Source of the DNA: Deltaproteobacteria bacterium
Lineage (GTDB): Bacteria; Myxococcota_A; UBA9160; UBA6930
Direction: 5' to 3'
Length of the DNA stretch: 64,000 bases
Assembly: GCA_029261795.1 (NCBI GenBank)
Contig: JAJDAP010000014.1
Location: 1-64,000 of the forward strand
Shown: positions 25,294 through 33,253 of the stretch, piece by piece
Layout: each line of letters starts with the position of its first letter
Numbering within the stretch: position 1 is the stretch's first letter
Notes under the pieces: model-generated
What the model saw: only the letters and a program-made list of their open reading frames with translations
Database searches by the model: none
What the model was told of the DNA's origin: nothing
Translations under genes and position numbers: made by a program

Positions 25294-25650
25294 CTAGTTG
25301 CTAGGCCGGCGCTGGCGGATTTCATAGAAGCCGCCGCGCAACTTGCCGAAGAGTTCCGATACCTGGGGATGGGAGACGGGCTTTCCTGAATCGTCTGCGA
25401 GCAGGTTCTGCTCGGAGACGTAGGCGACATAGGTGGTCTCGGCGTTCTCGGCGAGCAGGTGGTAGTACGGCTGGTCCTTCGCCGGCCGCTTGTCCGCTGG
25501 GATGGATAGCCACCAATCCTCGCTGTTCGCGAAGACCGGATCCACGTCGAAGATCACGCCGCGAAACGGATGGAAGCGGTGCCGCACGACCTGGCCGAGG
25601 GCGAACCTGGCCTCGCGTTCTGTCTGCTTCACGATGGCTTCCTCGAGCAC
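25294..25650 (-). CDS. hspQ: HspQ-family heat shock protein
   Basis: This 118-residue protein carries the HspQ/YccV core: FALGQVVRHRFHPFRGVIFDVDP, then NSEDWWLSIP, KDQPYYHLLAENAETTYVAYVSEQNL. Enterobacterial HspQ binds hemimethylated oriC DNA and specifies substrates for the Lon protease. The N-terminus has an extra 13 residues (MLEEAIVKQTERE) before the fold. The gene is alone on the minus strand, convergent with a VOC gene and divergent from the AcoX-like gene. Assignment by motif is secure; whether it affects Lon here is not shown. Confidence 0.93.
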   Translation of the reverse strand: MLEEAIVKQTEREARFALGQVVRHRFHPFRGVIFDVDPVFANSEDWWLSIPADKRPAKDQPYYHLLAENAETTYVAYVSEQNLLADDSGKPVSHPQVSELFGKLRGGFYEIRQRRPSN

Positions 25651-25747
25651 GCTGTTGAAAGAAATGGTCGTCGGAACGGTCGGTCACCGGTCCTCCGGGC
25701 GGCCGGCCAGTATGCCATGCGCCCGCGGATTGGATACACCCCCGGAC

Positions 25748-26836
25748 ATGTCGAAGCACCGTCACGAGACGAACGCGAACCCCGTAGACCGGGGCGCTGC
25801 CGTGGGCCTGGTCGTCAATCCGATGTCCGGCCGCGATGTACGGCGGCTGGTGGGTCGCGCTCAATCCGAGACACCCGAGAGCAAGCGCAATCAGTTGCAA
25901 CGGGCCGTGATCGGAGCGGCCGCGGCGGGTGCCGGCCGCTTCTGCTGGGTCCGTGACCTGTTCCGGGTGACCGAGCGCGCCATCGAGTACGTGCGGGTCG
26001 GCGCCGAGTTCGATTGCCTCGATACCGGTCCGCTCAAGACTTCGCCCGATGACACCGTCCGCGCGGTGCACGCCATGCGCGACGCGGGCTGCAAGGTCCT
26101 GCTCGTGCTGGGCGGCGACGGCACCAACCGGATCGTCGCCGGCGCCTGGCCCGACGCCGTGCTGTTGCCGGTATCGACCGGGACCAACAACGTCTTCCCG
26201 GAGCACGTCGAGCCGACACTGGCCGGCGCCGCGGCCGGGCTGGTGGCGTCGGGGCGCGTCCCGCTCGACGAGGTTGCGCCGCGAGTAAAGCTGGTTCGTG
26301 TCCGCTACGAGGACGGCGAGGAGCGGCTGGGCGTGATCGATGCCGTGCTCGTCCATGACGATCATCCGGGCAGCCTGCTGCCGTTCAACGCCTCGAAGAT
26401 CCGTCGCGTCGTGCTTTCGCGGGCGGAGCCGACCTCGGTCGGGATGTCGCCGATCGGGGGGCTTCTCGAGCCTTGCGGGCGCGAGGACGATTTCGGCGTC
26501 GTGGTCCGTTGCGTCGGGCCCGGAGAAGGGGGCCGGCCGCTGCTCGTGCCGATCTCACCCGGGATCTACCGGACGGCCCACATCCAGGGCTGCGAGCGGA
26601 TCAAGCTGGACGAACCCGTCACCTTCGAGGGCCCCGGACTGGTGGAGTTCGACGGTGATCGCGAGCGGGTGTTGGCGGAGGGAGAGACGGCCGAGCTGCG
26701 CGTGGTACGAGATGGGCCGCGCGTGATCGATGTCGCGCGCACGCTCCAATACGCGGCACAGCACGGGCTCTATGTGGACCGCCCGCATTGGCACGACGAG
26801 GGCGACATGATCGACGGAATGCCCGGATGTTGCTGA
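25748..26836 (+). CDS. NAD-kinase/AcoX-family ATP-dependent protein
   Basis: This 362-residue protein has the three motifs of the ATP-NAD kinase/AcoX superfamily: NPMSGRD (residues 24-30), GGDGT (122-126), where Asp is the catalytic base region, and STGTNNVFP (143-151). Family members phosphorylate NAD or act in acetoin catabolism (AcoX, unknown substrate). The C-terminal half has the extended beta sheet of the family (DAVLVHDDHPG and EPVTFEGPGLVEFDGDRE). ATG 25748 is the best start; no strong ribosome-binding site precedes it. The 3' end overlaps the sulfatase start by 10 bp, so the two are probably cotranscribed. Confidence 0.86.
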   Translation: MSKHRHETNANPVDRGAAVGLVVNPMSGRDVRRLVGRAQSETPESKRNQLQRAVIGAAAAGAGRFCWVRDLFRVTERAIEYVRVGAEFDCLDTGPLKTSPDDTVRAVHAMRDAGCKVLLVLGGDGTNRIVAGAWPDAVLLPVSTGTNNVFPEHVEPTLAGAAAGLVASGRVPLDEVAPRVKLVRVRYEDGEERLGVIDAVLVHDDHPGSLLPFNASKIRRVVLSRAEPTSVGMSPIGGLLEPCGREDDFGVVVRCVGPGEGGRPLLVPISPGIYRTAHIQGCERIKLDEPVTFEGPGLVEFDGDRERVLAEGETAELRVVRDGPRVIDVARTLQYAAQHGLYVDRPHWHDEGDMIDGMPGCC

Positions 26837-28317
26837 CCGGGGCAGGCAGGCTGGCCGTGTTCGCGGTGCTGGGTGCCTGTCTGTCGGCCGCTTGCGACGC
26901 TGGCGAAGGGCCGACGCGGCCGGCGCCCGAAGTCGTCGCGGAACCCGAGCAGAGGCCGTCGCCGCCGGCCGTCGGAAACATCGTGATGATCGTGATCGAT
27001 ACGCTCCGGGCCGACGCCGTCGGAGCCTTCGAGGGTGTCGATCGCGGAACACCCGTTCTGGATCAGCTCGCCCGCGAAGGCGTCTTCTTCGAACAAGCGA
27101 CAGCCACGTCGTCCTACACCCGGGAGTCGGTGCTCAGCTTGTTTACCGGTGAGCTGGCTGGATCCGTCGGCAAGGCCGGCTGGGACGCTTCGCCTGCCGG
27201 AGACATGCAGACCCTGCCACTCCGGATGCGGCGTCGCGGACGCTACACGGCGATGGTCAGTGCGAGCTTCATGCTCGATACCCCGGGTTTCCGCCGTGGC
27301 TTCGACCGGGTTCGATTCATCGGCGGCTCGCAGAGCGCGAGCCAGCAGAGTCCGGAAGTCTCACAGGCCGCGCTGGCTTCGGTCAGTGCGGAGCCCACTC
27401 GGCCCTTCTTTCTGTACGTGCACTATCTCGACCCCCACGGCCCCTACGATCCTCCTGCGGGATCGGTCCCCGAATTCGACCGGTTCCGGCGCGTCGAGAT
27501 CTACAACAACGCCCGCGAGAACATCGAGGCACTCAAGGAGGGCGGCTTTGGACCCGGCGAGCAGCGCTTCGAGGACTATCGCACACGTTATGCGGCAGAA
27601 CTAAGCCACGTCGATTCGTCGATCGGGACGCTGCTCGATGGTCTGCGCAGCGCCGGCCAGCTCGAGAACGCACTCATCGTGGTCACGTCCGATCATGGCG
27701 AGGAATTCCTCGAGCATGGTTACGTCGAGCACGCCTGGACCCTCTACGAGGAGTCGATCCGCGTTCCCCTGATCGTCCACGCACCGGCTTGGCTCGAACC
27801 GGGCCGGGTCGAGGATCGCGTCTCAGGAGTTGACATCGTCCCCACGCTCGAGGTCCTGCTGGGAGGCGATCCGCCGCCGGGGATCGGCGAACCGCTGTTC
27901 GAGTGGGCGCCCAGCGGTTGGTCTCCCCGGGATCGAGAGGGCCCTGTCTTCTTCGAGCTTGGCGTACAGACCCGGTTGCTCCTGCGCGGGGTTGCCAAGG
28001 ACGGCTGGAAGTATCTTGCTGCGCGCCGCTGGCTGACCCCAGAAGAGAGGGCTGCGGCCGTGGCTCGCAAGGAGGTGGGGCTTCTGCCGGAAGGTCACGA
28101 TTGGATCGACCCTTGGGGACCGATCGTGCGCGAGGAACTGTTCGATCTCGCCCGTGATCCGGACGAACGCGAACCCAGTGATGTGCAGGGTGAACGATTG
28201 CAAGCGCTTCGCTCGCTGATCCAATCGCAACGCCCCGAGTCGAGCGAAGAGCCGGGCCCGGCGACGCCCCTGTCCGACGAGCAGCGGCGACAACTCGAGG
28301 CGCTCGGCTACCTCTAG
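26827..28317 (+). CDS. Lipoprotein sulfatase-fold (alkaline-phosphatase superfamily) hydrolase
   Basis: This 496-residue protein has a lipobox LGAC with Cys18 for lipid attachment. IVMIVIDTLRADAVG (52-66) supplies metal-binding Asp58, YLDPHGPYDPP (200-210) is a family block, and SDHGEEFLEHG (288-298) holds the Asp-His pair. The nucleophile segment reads ATSSYTRESVLSLFTG (93-108), so Thr98 stands where type I sulfatases have the Cys or Ser that becomes formylglycine, and the following Pro is Glu100. It may be a phosphodiesterase- or phosphoethanolamine-transferase-like hydrolase using Thr, not a formylglycine sulfatase. The end, RQLEALGYL, is typical of the family. The ATG lies in the AcoX-like gene. 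Confidence 0.84.
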   Translation: MLLTGAGRLAVFAVLGACLSAACDAGEGPTRPAPEVVAEPEQRPSPPAVGNIVMIVIDTLRADAVGAFEGVDRGTPVLDQLAREGVFFEQATATSSYTRESVLSLFTGELAGSVGKAGWDASPAGDMQTLPLRMRRRGRYTAMVSASFMLDTPGFRRGFDRVRFIGGSQSASQQSPEVSQAALASVSAEPTRPFFLYVHYLDPHGPYDPPAGSVPEFDRFRRVEIYNNARENIEALKEGGFGPGEQRFEDYRTRYAAELSHVDSSIGTLLDGLRSAGQLENALIVVTSDHGEEFLEHGYVEHAWTLYEESIRVPLIVHAPAWLEPGRVEDRVSGVDIVPTLEVLLGGDPPPGIGEPLFEWAPSGWSPRDREGPVFFELGVQTRLLLRGVAKDGWKYLAARRWLTPEERAAAVARKEVGLLPEGHDWIDPWGPIVREELFDLARDPDEREPSDVQGERLQALRSLIQSQRPESSEEPGPATPLSDEQRRQLEALGYL

Positions 28318-28323
28318 CGACGT

Positions 28324-29457
28324 TCAGGCGAGGCCGGCGACGTCGATCCCATAGAGTTCGGCGACGTTGCCGGACAGGATGCCGCGCTTCTGTTCCTCGC
28401 TCAGGTGCTTGGTGTGCTCTGCGAGCACCTCCTGGCTCCAGGGCCAGGTGCTATCGCTATGCGGGAAGTCGTTGGCCCACATCAGGCGTTTCCAGTTCAT
28501 CAGGTCTGCCACCTTGAAGGCCACCCAGTCGTCCTGGAAGGTCGTGTAGATGTGCTCGGCGAAGTACTCGGACGGGAGCTTCGAGAGTTCCTTGCCCGGG
28601 TCGATCCAATGGCGGTGGCGTTTGTAGCCGTGGTCCATCCGGTACATGTAGTGCGGCACCCAGCCGGCGTCGGCTTCGACGCAGACGACCTTGAGTTCCG
28701 GGTTCCGCTCGAAGACGCCGCCGTAGACGAGCGTTCCCATGATGTCCTGGCAACCGCGCACGATGTTGAGAAAGCCGTTCAGCCGCGGCCCTCGGGCATG
28801 CTGGGCGAACGCGTAGTTGCGGTCGGTCAGGATGTGGAAGGAAAGGGGCAGGCCGAGTTCGACGGCCTTGTCCCAGAACGGGTCGTAGATCGGCGAGTCG
28901 TAATCTTCCTCGGCCGGGTCGCCGGGCATCATCACGCCGCGCAAGCCGAGCGCCTTGATCTGCTCGAGTTCCTCGATGCCGTCCTTGACCGAGCGCATCG
29001 AAACCTGACCGGCGCCTAGCAGGCGGGTGGGGTGGGCGTCGCAGTAGCCCTGGAGCCAGCGGTTGTAGGCGGCGAAGCAGGCCTTCTTGTAGTCGAAGTC
29101 CGAGTGGTTGCAGAGCACCATGCCCACGGTCGGGTAGATGACTTCGGCGGCCACGCCGTCGCGCTCCTGCTCGGCCATGCGAGCCTCGGGATCCCAGCCG
29201 CCGCGATGCATGTCCTCGTAACGCACGCCGATCTGGGTGATCTCCTCCGGTTTCTTGCCCGCCGCCGCGATCAGGCCCATGGGGATGGGTTTGGGCAGGC
29301 CGTCGACGAAGAAGGCGTCGCCGAGCTTCTCGACGAAACGCATCTGGGGCGCCTTGTCCTTCCATTTCGCATCGATGAAATCGACATAGGTGTTCGCGGG
29401 TTCGGCAACGTGGCTGTCCGCAGAAATGATCGGATAGTCGGCGACCGTCACAGGCAT
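28324..29457 (-). CDS. Amidohydrolase-2-family metal-dependent hydrolase/decarboxylase
   Basis: This 377-residue TIM-barrel protein begins MPVTVADYPIISADSHVAEP, where the DSH motif gives metal ligands. Later PLSFHILTDRNY supplies a His, CVEADAGWVPHYM follows, and WANDFPHSDSTWPW holds the catalytic Asp. This is the layout of ACMSD-like decarboxylases and related amidohydrolases, common in degradation clusters. The open frame starts 23 codons earlier, but this ATG fits the family start. Its 3' end faces the sulfatase gene and its 5' end is 92 bp from the divergent LLM gene. Substrate unknown. Confidence 0.85.
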   Translation of the reverse strand: MPVTVADYPIISADSHVAEPANTYVDFIDAKWKDKAPQMRFVEKLGDAFFVDGLPKPIPMGLIAAAGKKPEEITQIGVRYEDMHRGGWDPEARMAEQERDGVAAEVIYPTVGMVLCNHSDFDYKKACFAAYNRWLQGYCDAHPTRLLGAGQVSMRSVKDGIEELEQIKALGLRGVMMPGDPAEEDYDSPIYDPFWDKAVELGLPLSFHILTDRNYAFAQHARGPRLNGFLNIVRGCQDIMGTLVYGGVFERNPELKVVCVEADAGWVPHYMYRMDHGYKRHRHWIDPGKELSKLPSEYFAEHIYTTFQDDWVAFKVADLMNWKRLMWANDFPHSDSTWPWSQEVLAEHTKHLSEEQKRGILSGNVAELYGIDVAGLA

Positions 29458-29549
29458 CTCCTCAGGCGCAGGCGAGCGCCGCAACTCAGTGTACCTTGCA
29501 TCCTTCGCCGTGCAGATCTCGCCCACCTTGGCGAGCGGAGGAACGCAGC

Positions 29550-30401
29550 GTGAAGTTCGGAATCATGTTCGCCAACGTCGGCCCGTTCGGGGCGCCGGAT
29601 GGCCTGACCCACCTGGCCCAGACCGCCGAGAACGTCGGCTTCGAGTCCCTCTGGACCGTCGAACACGTGGTCGTGCCGAAGGGCTACGAGAGTGAGTACC
29701 CGTACAGCGCCAATGGAAAGATGCCGGGGCCGGAAGAGTCGCCGATTCCCGATCCGTTGGTGTGGCTGAGCTACGCCGCCGCGGTCACCGAGAAGATCAA
29801 CCTTGGAACCGGCGTACTGATCCTTCCCCAGCGACACCCGTTCTATGTGGCCAAGGAAGTGGCGACGCTCGATGTTCTCTCGAAAGGCCGGGTGCAGCTA
29901 GGCGTTGGCATCGGCTGGCTCGAAGAGGAATTCACGGGCCTCGGCGTGCCGTTCAAGGAACGCGTCGGACGCACCGAGGAATCGATCGAGGCGCTGCGCT
30001 CGCTCTGGAGCGACGGTGCCTCCGAAGTGCACGGCAAGTACTACGACTGGGACCCCGTCGAGTCCAACCCGAAACCCGTTCGGGGCAAGGTGCCGATCCA
30101 CGTAGGCGGCCATGTGGCCGGTGCTGCACGTCGCGCGGCCCGGTTCGGAGACGGTTTCTTCCCGGTGCGACCCGACACGCTGGATGCGAACCTAAAGGTC
30201 CTGCGCGACGAGTGCGACAAGATCGGCCGTGATCCAGGCGAGATCGAGATCTCGACCGGCGCCAACATGACCGTCGACGACGTGAAGGCGCTCGAAGACA
30301 AGGGCATCTCGCGCGTCGTTACCGGGCCGCCGGGATTCACGCCGGAAGACGTGACCAAGGGGCTCGAGGCGCTGGCGGACAACGTACTCTCCAAGTTCTG
30401 A
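29550..30401 (+). CDS. LLM-class (luciferase-like) flavin or F420 oxidoreductase
   Basis: This 283-residue TIM-barrel enzyme begins at GTG 29550-29552 (VKFGIMFANVGPF), with GGAGG eight bases before it. The core blocks are GFESLWTVEHVVVP, KINLGTGVLILPQRHPFYVAKE, TLDVLSKGRVQLGVGIGWLEEEF and IHVGGHVAGAARRAARFGDGFFP. It is of the F420-dependent type frequent in actinobacteria and environmental proteobacteria; the cofactor (FMN or F420) is not certain from sequence. Its stop lies 10 bp before the SDR gene, so the two are probably cotranscribed. Confidence 0.88.
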   Translation: MKFGIMFANVGPFGAPDGLTHLAQTAENVGFESLWTVEHVVVPKGYESEYPYSANGKMPGPEESPIPDPLVWLSYAAAVTEKINLGTGVLILPQRHPFYVAKEVATLDVLSKGRVQLGVGIGWLEEEFTGLGVPFKERVGRTEESIEALRSLWSDGASEVHGKYYDWDPVESNPKPVRGKVPIHVGGHVAGAARRAARFGDGFFPVRPDTLDANLKVLRDECDKIGRDPGEIEISTGANMTVDDVKALEDKGISRVVTGPPGFTPEDVTKGLEALADNVLSKF

Positions 30402-30411
30402 GGTCTGCGCC

Positions 30412-31224
30412 ATGGGCAAGCTCGAAGGCAAGGTGGCAATCGTGACCGGTGCTGCCCGGGGCACCGGCGAGGCGACGGCGCGTCTCTTCGTGGAAGAGGG
30501 CGCCCGCGTGCTGCTCGTCGACGTCCTCGACGAGCAGGGCGAGAAGGTCGCGGCCGAGCTCGGAAGCACCGCGGCCTATCATCGTCTCGACGTTCGCAAG
30601 CCCGAGGCTTGGGCAGCCGGGCTCGCGGCTGCGGAGCAGGCCTTCGGCGCCGTCACCGTCCTGGTGAACAACGCCGCCATTCTCGAGGTCGCAAGCTTCG
30701 AGGAACACAGCCACGAGCGCATCCAGGAGGTGCTCGATGTGAACCTGGTCGGGCCCTTCCTCGGCATGCAGGCGGTGATTCCGGGGATGGACGAGGCCGG
30801 TGGCGGTTCGATCGTCAACGTCGGCTCGATCGACTCGCTCGAGGGCGAGGTCGGCATCGCCGCCTACGGTGCAAGCAAGTGGGGCCTGCGAGGGCTCACC
30901 AAGTGCGCGGCGCTGGAACTCGGTCGCCGCGCGATCCGGGTGAATCTGGTTGCGGCCGCGCCGGGCTCGTCGGAGATGTCCGCTCCCTTCTTTGCCCAGA
31001 CGACCAAACGCTTGCAGGAGCGCATTGCGGCGGGCGAAGAGATCGATCTCGCCGGACCGCCAGTGCAACCGATGGGTCGAGGGGCCGGCAGCGTGCGCCA
31101 CGTGGCCCAGATGGTGGCCTTCCTCGCCTCCGAGGAGAGTGCCTACTGCAACGGCGGCGACTACGCCGTCGATGGCGGCTTCACTGCCGGCCACATCTTC
31201 CCCGGGAGTCCCGGCAGCTACTAG
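30412..31224 (+). CDS. Short-chain dehydrogenase/reductase
   Basis: This 270-residue classical SDR has TGAARGTG (12-19) for the cofactor, NNAA (86-89), catalytic Ser139, Tyr152 and Lys156 (VGSIDS and YGASK) and the LASEESAYCNGGDYAVDGG C-terminal signature. Motif VDVLD at the end of strand 2 suggests NAD preference. It follows the LLM gene and may reduce or oxidise a common product. The last five codons (PGSY and stop) form the left side of a strong hairpin with the sequence beyond, and the stop lies at the first base of a 34-bp direct repeat. Confidence 0.9.
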   Translation: MGKLEGKVAIVTGAARGTGEATARLFVEEGARVLLVDVLDEQGEKVAAELGSTAAYHRLDVRKPEAWAAGLAAAEQAFGAVTVLVNNAAILEVASFEEHSHERIQEVLDVNLVGPFLGMQAVIPGMDEAGGGSIVNVGSIDSLEGEVGIAAYGASKWGLRGLTKCAALELGRRAIRVNLVAAAPGSSEMSAPFFAQTTKRLQERIAAGEEIDLAGPPVQPMGRGAGSVRHVAQMVAFLASEESAYCNGGDYAVDGGFTAGHIFPGSPGSY

Positions 31225-31249
31225 TGCCAGAAAGTGCCGGAACTCCCGG
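31202..31249 (+). terminator. Hairpin spanning the SDR stop (terminator-like)
   Basis: A 15-bp stem (31202-31216 with 31235-31249) has one mismatch and an 18-base loop. It straddles the SDR stop codon and the first half of the direct repeat. There is no T-run after it, so classical intrinsic termination is not certain. It could also be a structure recognised during recombination. The second repeat copy near 33.2 kb lacks the left arm, so this is the complete, probably original site. Confidence 0.45.
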
Positions 31250-31254
31250 ACGCG
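31221..31254. repeat. Left copy of a 34-bp direct repeat flanking a gene cassette
   Basis: The 34 bases beginning CTAGTGCCAGAAAGT match 33212-33245 with a single mismatch (31236 G against 33227 C). The copies are 1,991 bp apart and in the same orientation. This copy includes the SDR stop codon. The pair brackets a partial gene and a complete membrane-protein gene. Confidence 0.9.
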
Positions 31255-31255
31255 G

Positions 31256-31462
31256 CGCAGGCGGGACACGGAGCAGACGACCCTGATCGATACCCTCCTC
31301 CATCCGACCCGGTCAGCGCGCTACCCCTGGGGCAATTGGCACTTCGAACGCAACAACCGACAGCTCTGGACCAGCTACCGAACCGGGAACCGCTTTGGTC
31401 CATTGGACCGCCTTCGTCGCGCGCTGGCGCCGCTCCGCAGCTGCTCGGCGGGACAGTCGTAG
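31256..31462 (+). pseudogene. 3' remnant of an unidentified gene
   Basis: An open frame from the repeat runs to TAG 31460-31462, ending two bases before the next ATG. The visible residues (YPWGNWHFERNNRQLW, then SYRTGNRFGPLDRLRRAL) look like the C-terminus of a folded protein, with many aromatic residues. No start codon with a ribosome-binding site is in frame after the repeat. I infer that the 5' part was lost when the cassette formed, leaving only a tail. The family is not recognised, and the frame may be chance. Confidence 0.4.
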
Positions 31463-31463
31463 C

Positions 31464-33173
31464 ATGGGCTCAGGCTTCTCGGGGTTTTCTCTGCCGATGG
31501 CGGCGCTCGCACTGTCGATCGCGATCGCTTTCGTTCTCCTGCTTGACCTCACCCTGCGGCGCGGCTGGCCCAGCACGCTTCCGCTGGCGGCCGCCACGCT
31601 CCTGCTCGCTTGGTCATCTACTGGACTCGACCGCCGACTGCAGGGTTTCCATTCACTGATGCATGCGGCGATCGCGTTCCGCGCGCGAGTCTCCGATGGG
31701 GTTCCGACCGATCCGTTCTTCGCTGGAGAACCGCTCTTCTATCCGTGGTTTCCCCATTGGGTGATCGGGCACGCAGGGGCGTTCGTCCACGTCGACCCAC
31801 CCACATTGTTCGTGACGTTGAACATGGCTGCGTTCGTGATCGCCGTTGCGTATCCTGTAGCCATCGCCCGAGAGCTCGGCGCCTCTCGCGAGGCGTCGAT
31901 GTTCACCGGCTTCTCGATCGCAGTTGGAGCGAGCGTCTTCAGCATGGGTCCGGTCGGGGACGCGCTAGCCGGGTTCGTGCCCGCTTGGTTCGAGCCTCGC
32001 CTGCTGCCGATGTCGAAGTTTGGAAACGTGAACGCAAATGGCTTCGGATTGGCTGCACTCGTGGTCACTATTGGGCTGTGGGCGCGAATCGATCGTCGCG
32101 GACCCAGCGCGGCGCGACTTTCGGCGCTCGCAGTCATCACGCTTCTCCACGCCCTGACGTATCCGCTGACGTTCGCACTCACCGCCGCAGCGGCGGGAGC
32201 GACGTGCATCTGGGGCGGATTTCGTGGCGGCGCGGCAGGCTTCCGCCAGCGCGCCTTCCCGACCTGTGCGATGGCGGCCGGTGCGTTTTTGGCCTTGCCT
32301 TATCTCTTGTCAATCCAGCTCGGGAAGTCCCCGCTGGCTGGGATCTCGATCCCGGGTGCTCGCGCAGTGGTGGACGAGTTGGGGATCGCGCTGAGCTTCC
32401 TCGTGCCGATTACGGTCCTGGTCGCGGGGACACGCCGGCAGCTTCCGGTCGCCGTGACACCAGGTTCGAGTACAGGCGATCTCCTCGCGGCGTTGGCAGG
32501 GCTCGGCGTCGCCGCGTTCCTGGCGACCGGGCTCGCTCTCCACAGCGAGTATAAATTCCTCACGGTCGCAGGAATAGCGCTCGCGTTCTGGGCCGGTCCG
32601 GGCTTCGCCAGGATTTGGCGCCGATTCTCGATCGGCCCATTGGTCTTGCTGGTCATCTGGGCGTTGCCAGCGGCGAGCTTTATAGTGGCGGTGCCGACCT
32701 TGTCGTTCGGCCGGCCCGGCGCCGTTGTACCGGCCGGTGCGTGGCTTGATCCTTCCGATCCTGACGAGGCCGGCCTCGTGGCCTGGGTGCGCACCTCCAC
32801 AGCGGCAGACTCGGTCTTCGTCGATATCGAGATGTCGATCCCGTCCTACACGGGGCGCGCGCTTTTCGTTGCCCCAGAGCCGTCCGATGGGATGGGCTAC
32901 TGGATCCGGCCGGCGGCATTCGTCGTCGAGGTGTTCGGACAGCCGATCGAGCGCTTCAATGAACGTCGCCTGATCGCGACAGGGTTGCTTCGCCGCGGCG
33001 GGCCCCGCGTCGGGGCCGTCGCCGACTTCGCGAAAGTCGTCGGCGAGGCGCCAGCATACGTCGTCGTGCGCGGCCCTGGCCGCCCTGCATTCGAGAGCCA
33101 CGATCGCTTCGTGCGGGTGTGGTCAGGGCAGGAGCGCGCAGTCTTCCGGTTGACGGAGGCGCGAGGGCTTTGA
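31464..33173 (+). CDS. Multi-pass membrane protein of unknown function (cassette gene)
   Basis: This 569-residue protein has about eleven hydrophobic segments, starting MAALALSIAIAFVLLLD, and a C-terminal soluble part of about 120 residues (after DPDEAGLVAWVRTS). The general design, with loops such as FYPWFPHWVIGHAGAF between helices 2 and 3, resembles GT-C-type glycosyltransferases or polymerases, but I see no defined motif, so no activity is given. ATG 31464 is chosen over an earlier one because it follows the preceding stop by one base. Both ends lie inside 34-bp direct repeats, so it may have been gained as a unit. Confidence 0.75.
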   Translation: MGSGFSGFSLPMAALALSIAIAFVLLLDLTLRRGWPSTLPLAAATLLLAWSSTGLDRRLQGFHSLMHAAIAFRARVSDGVPTDPFFAGEPLFYPWFPHWVIGHAGAFVHVDPPTLFVTLNMAAFVIAVAYPVAIARELGASREASMFTGFSIAVGASVFSMGPVGDALAGFVPAWFEPRLLPMSKFGNVNANGFGLAALVVTIGLWARIDRRGPSAARLSALAVITLLHALTYPLTFALTAAAAGATCIWGGFRGGAAGFRQRAFPTCAMAAGAFLALPYLLSIQLGKSPLAGISIPGARAVVDELGIALSFLVPITVLVAGTRRQLPVAVTPGSSTGDLLAALAGLGVAAFLATGLALHSEYKFLTVAGIALAFWAGPGFARIWRRFSIGPLVLLVIWALPAASFIVAVPTLSFGRPGAVVPAGAWLDPSDPDEAGLVAWVRTSTAADSVFVDIEMSIPSYTGRALFVAPEPSDGMGYWIRPAAFVVEVFGQPIERFNERRLIATGLLRRGGPRVGAVADFAKVVGEAPAYVVVRGPGRPAFESHDRFVRVWSGQERAVFRLTEARGL

Positions 33174-33211
33174 AGCGCTGGGTGACGCTTGCCAATACGG
33201 AACAGGACCTC

Positions 33212-33245
33212 CTAGTGCCAGAAAGTCCCGGAACTCCCGGACGCG
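33212..33245. repeat. Right copy of a 34-bp direct repeat flanking a gene cassette
   Basis: It matches 31221-31254 in 33 of 34 bases. It lies 38 bp after the membrane-protein stop and 8 bp before the stop of the convergent gene at 33254. There is no left hairpin arm here, unlike the first copy. See the finding for interpretation. Confidence 0.9.
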
Positions 33246-33253
33246 CGCGATGC

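Noticed and set aside
31221..33245. Insertion sequence
   Set aside because: There is no transposase or terminal inverted repeat, and the only complete gene inside is a membrane protein; kept only as a repeat-flanked cassette.
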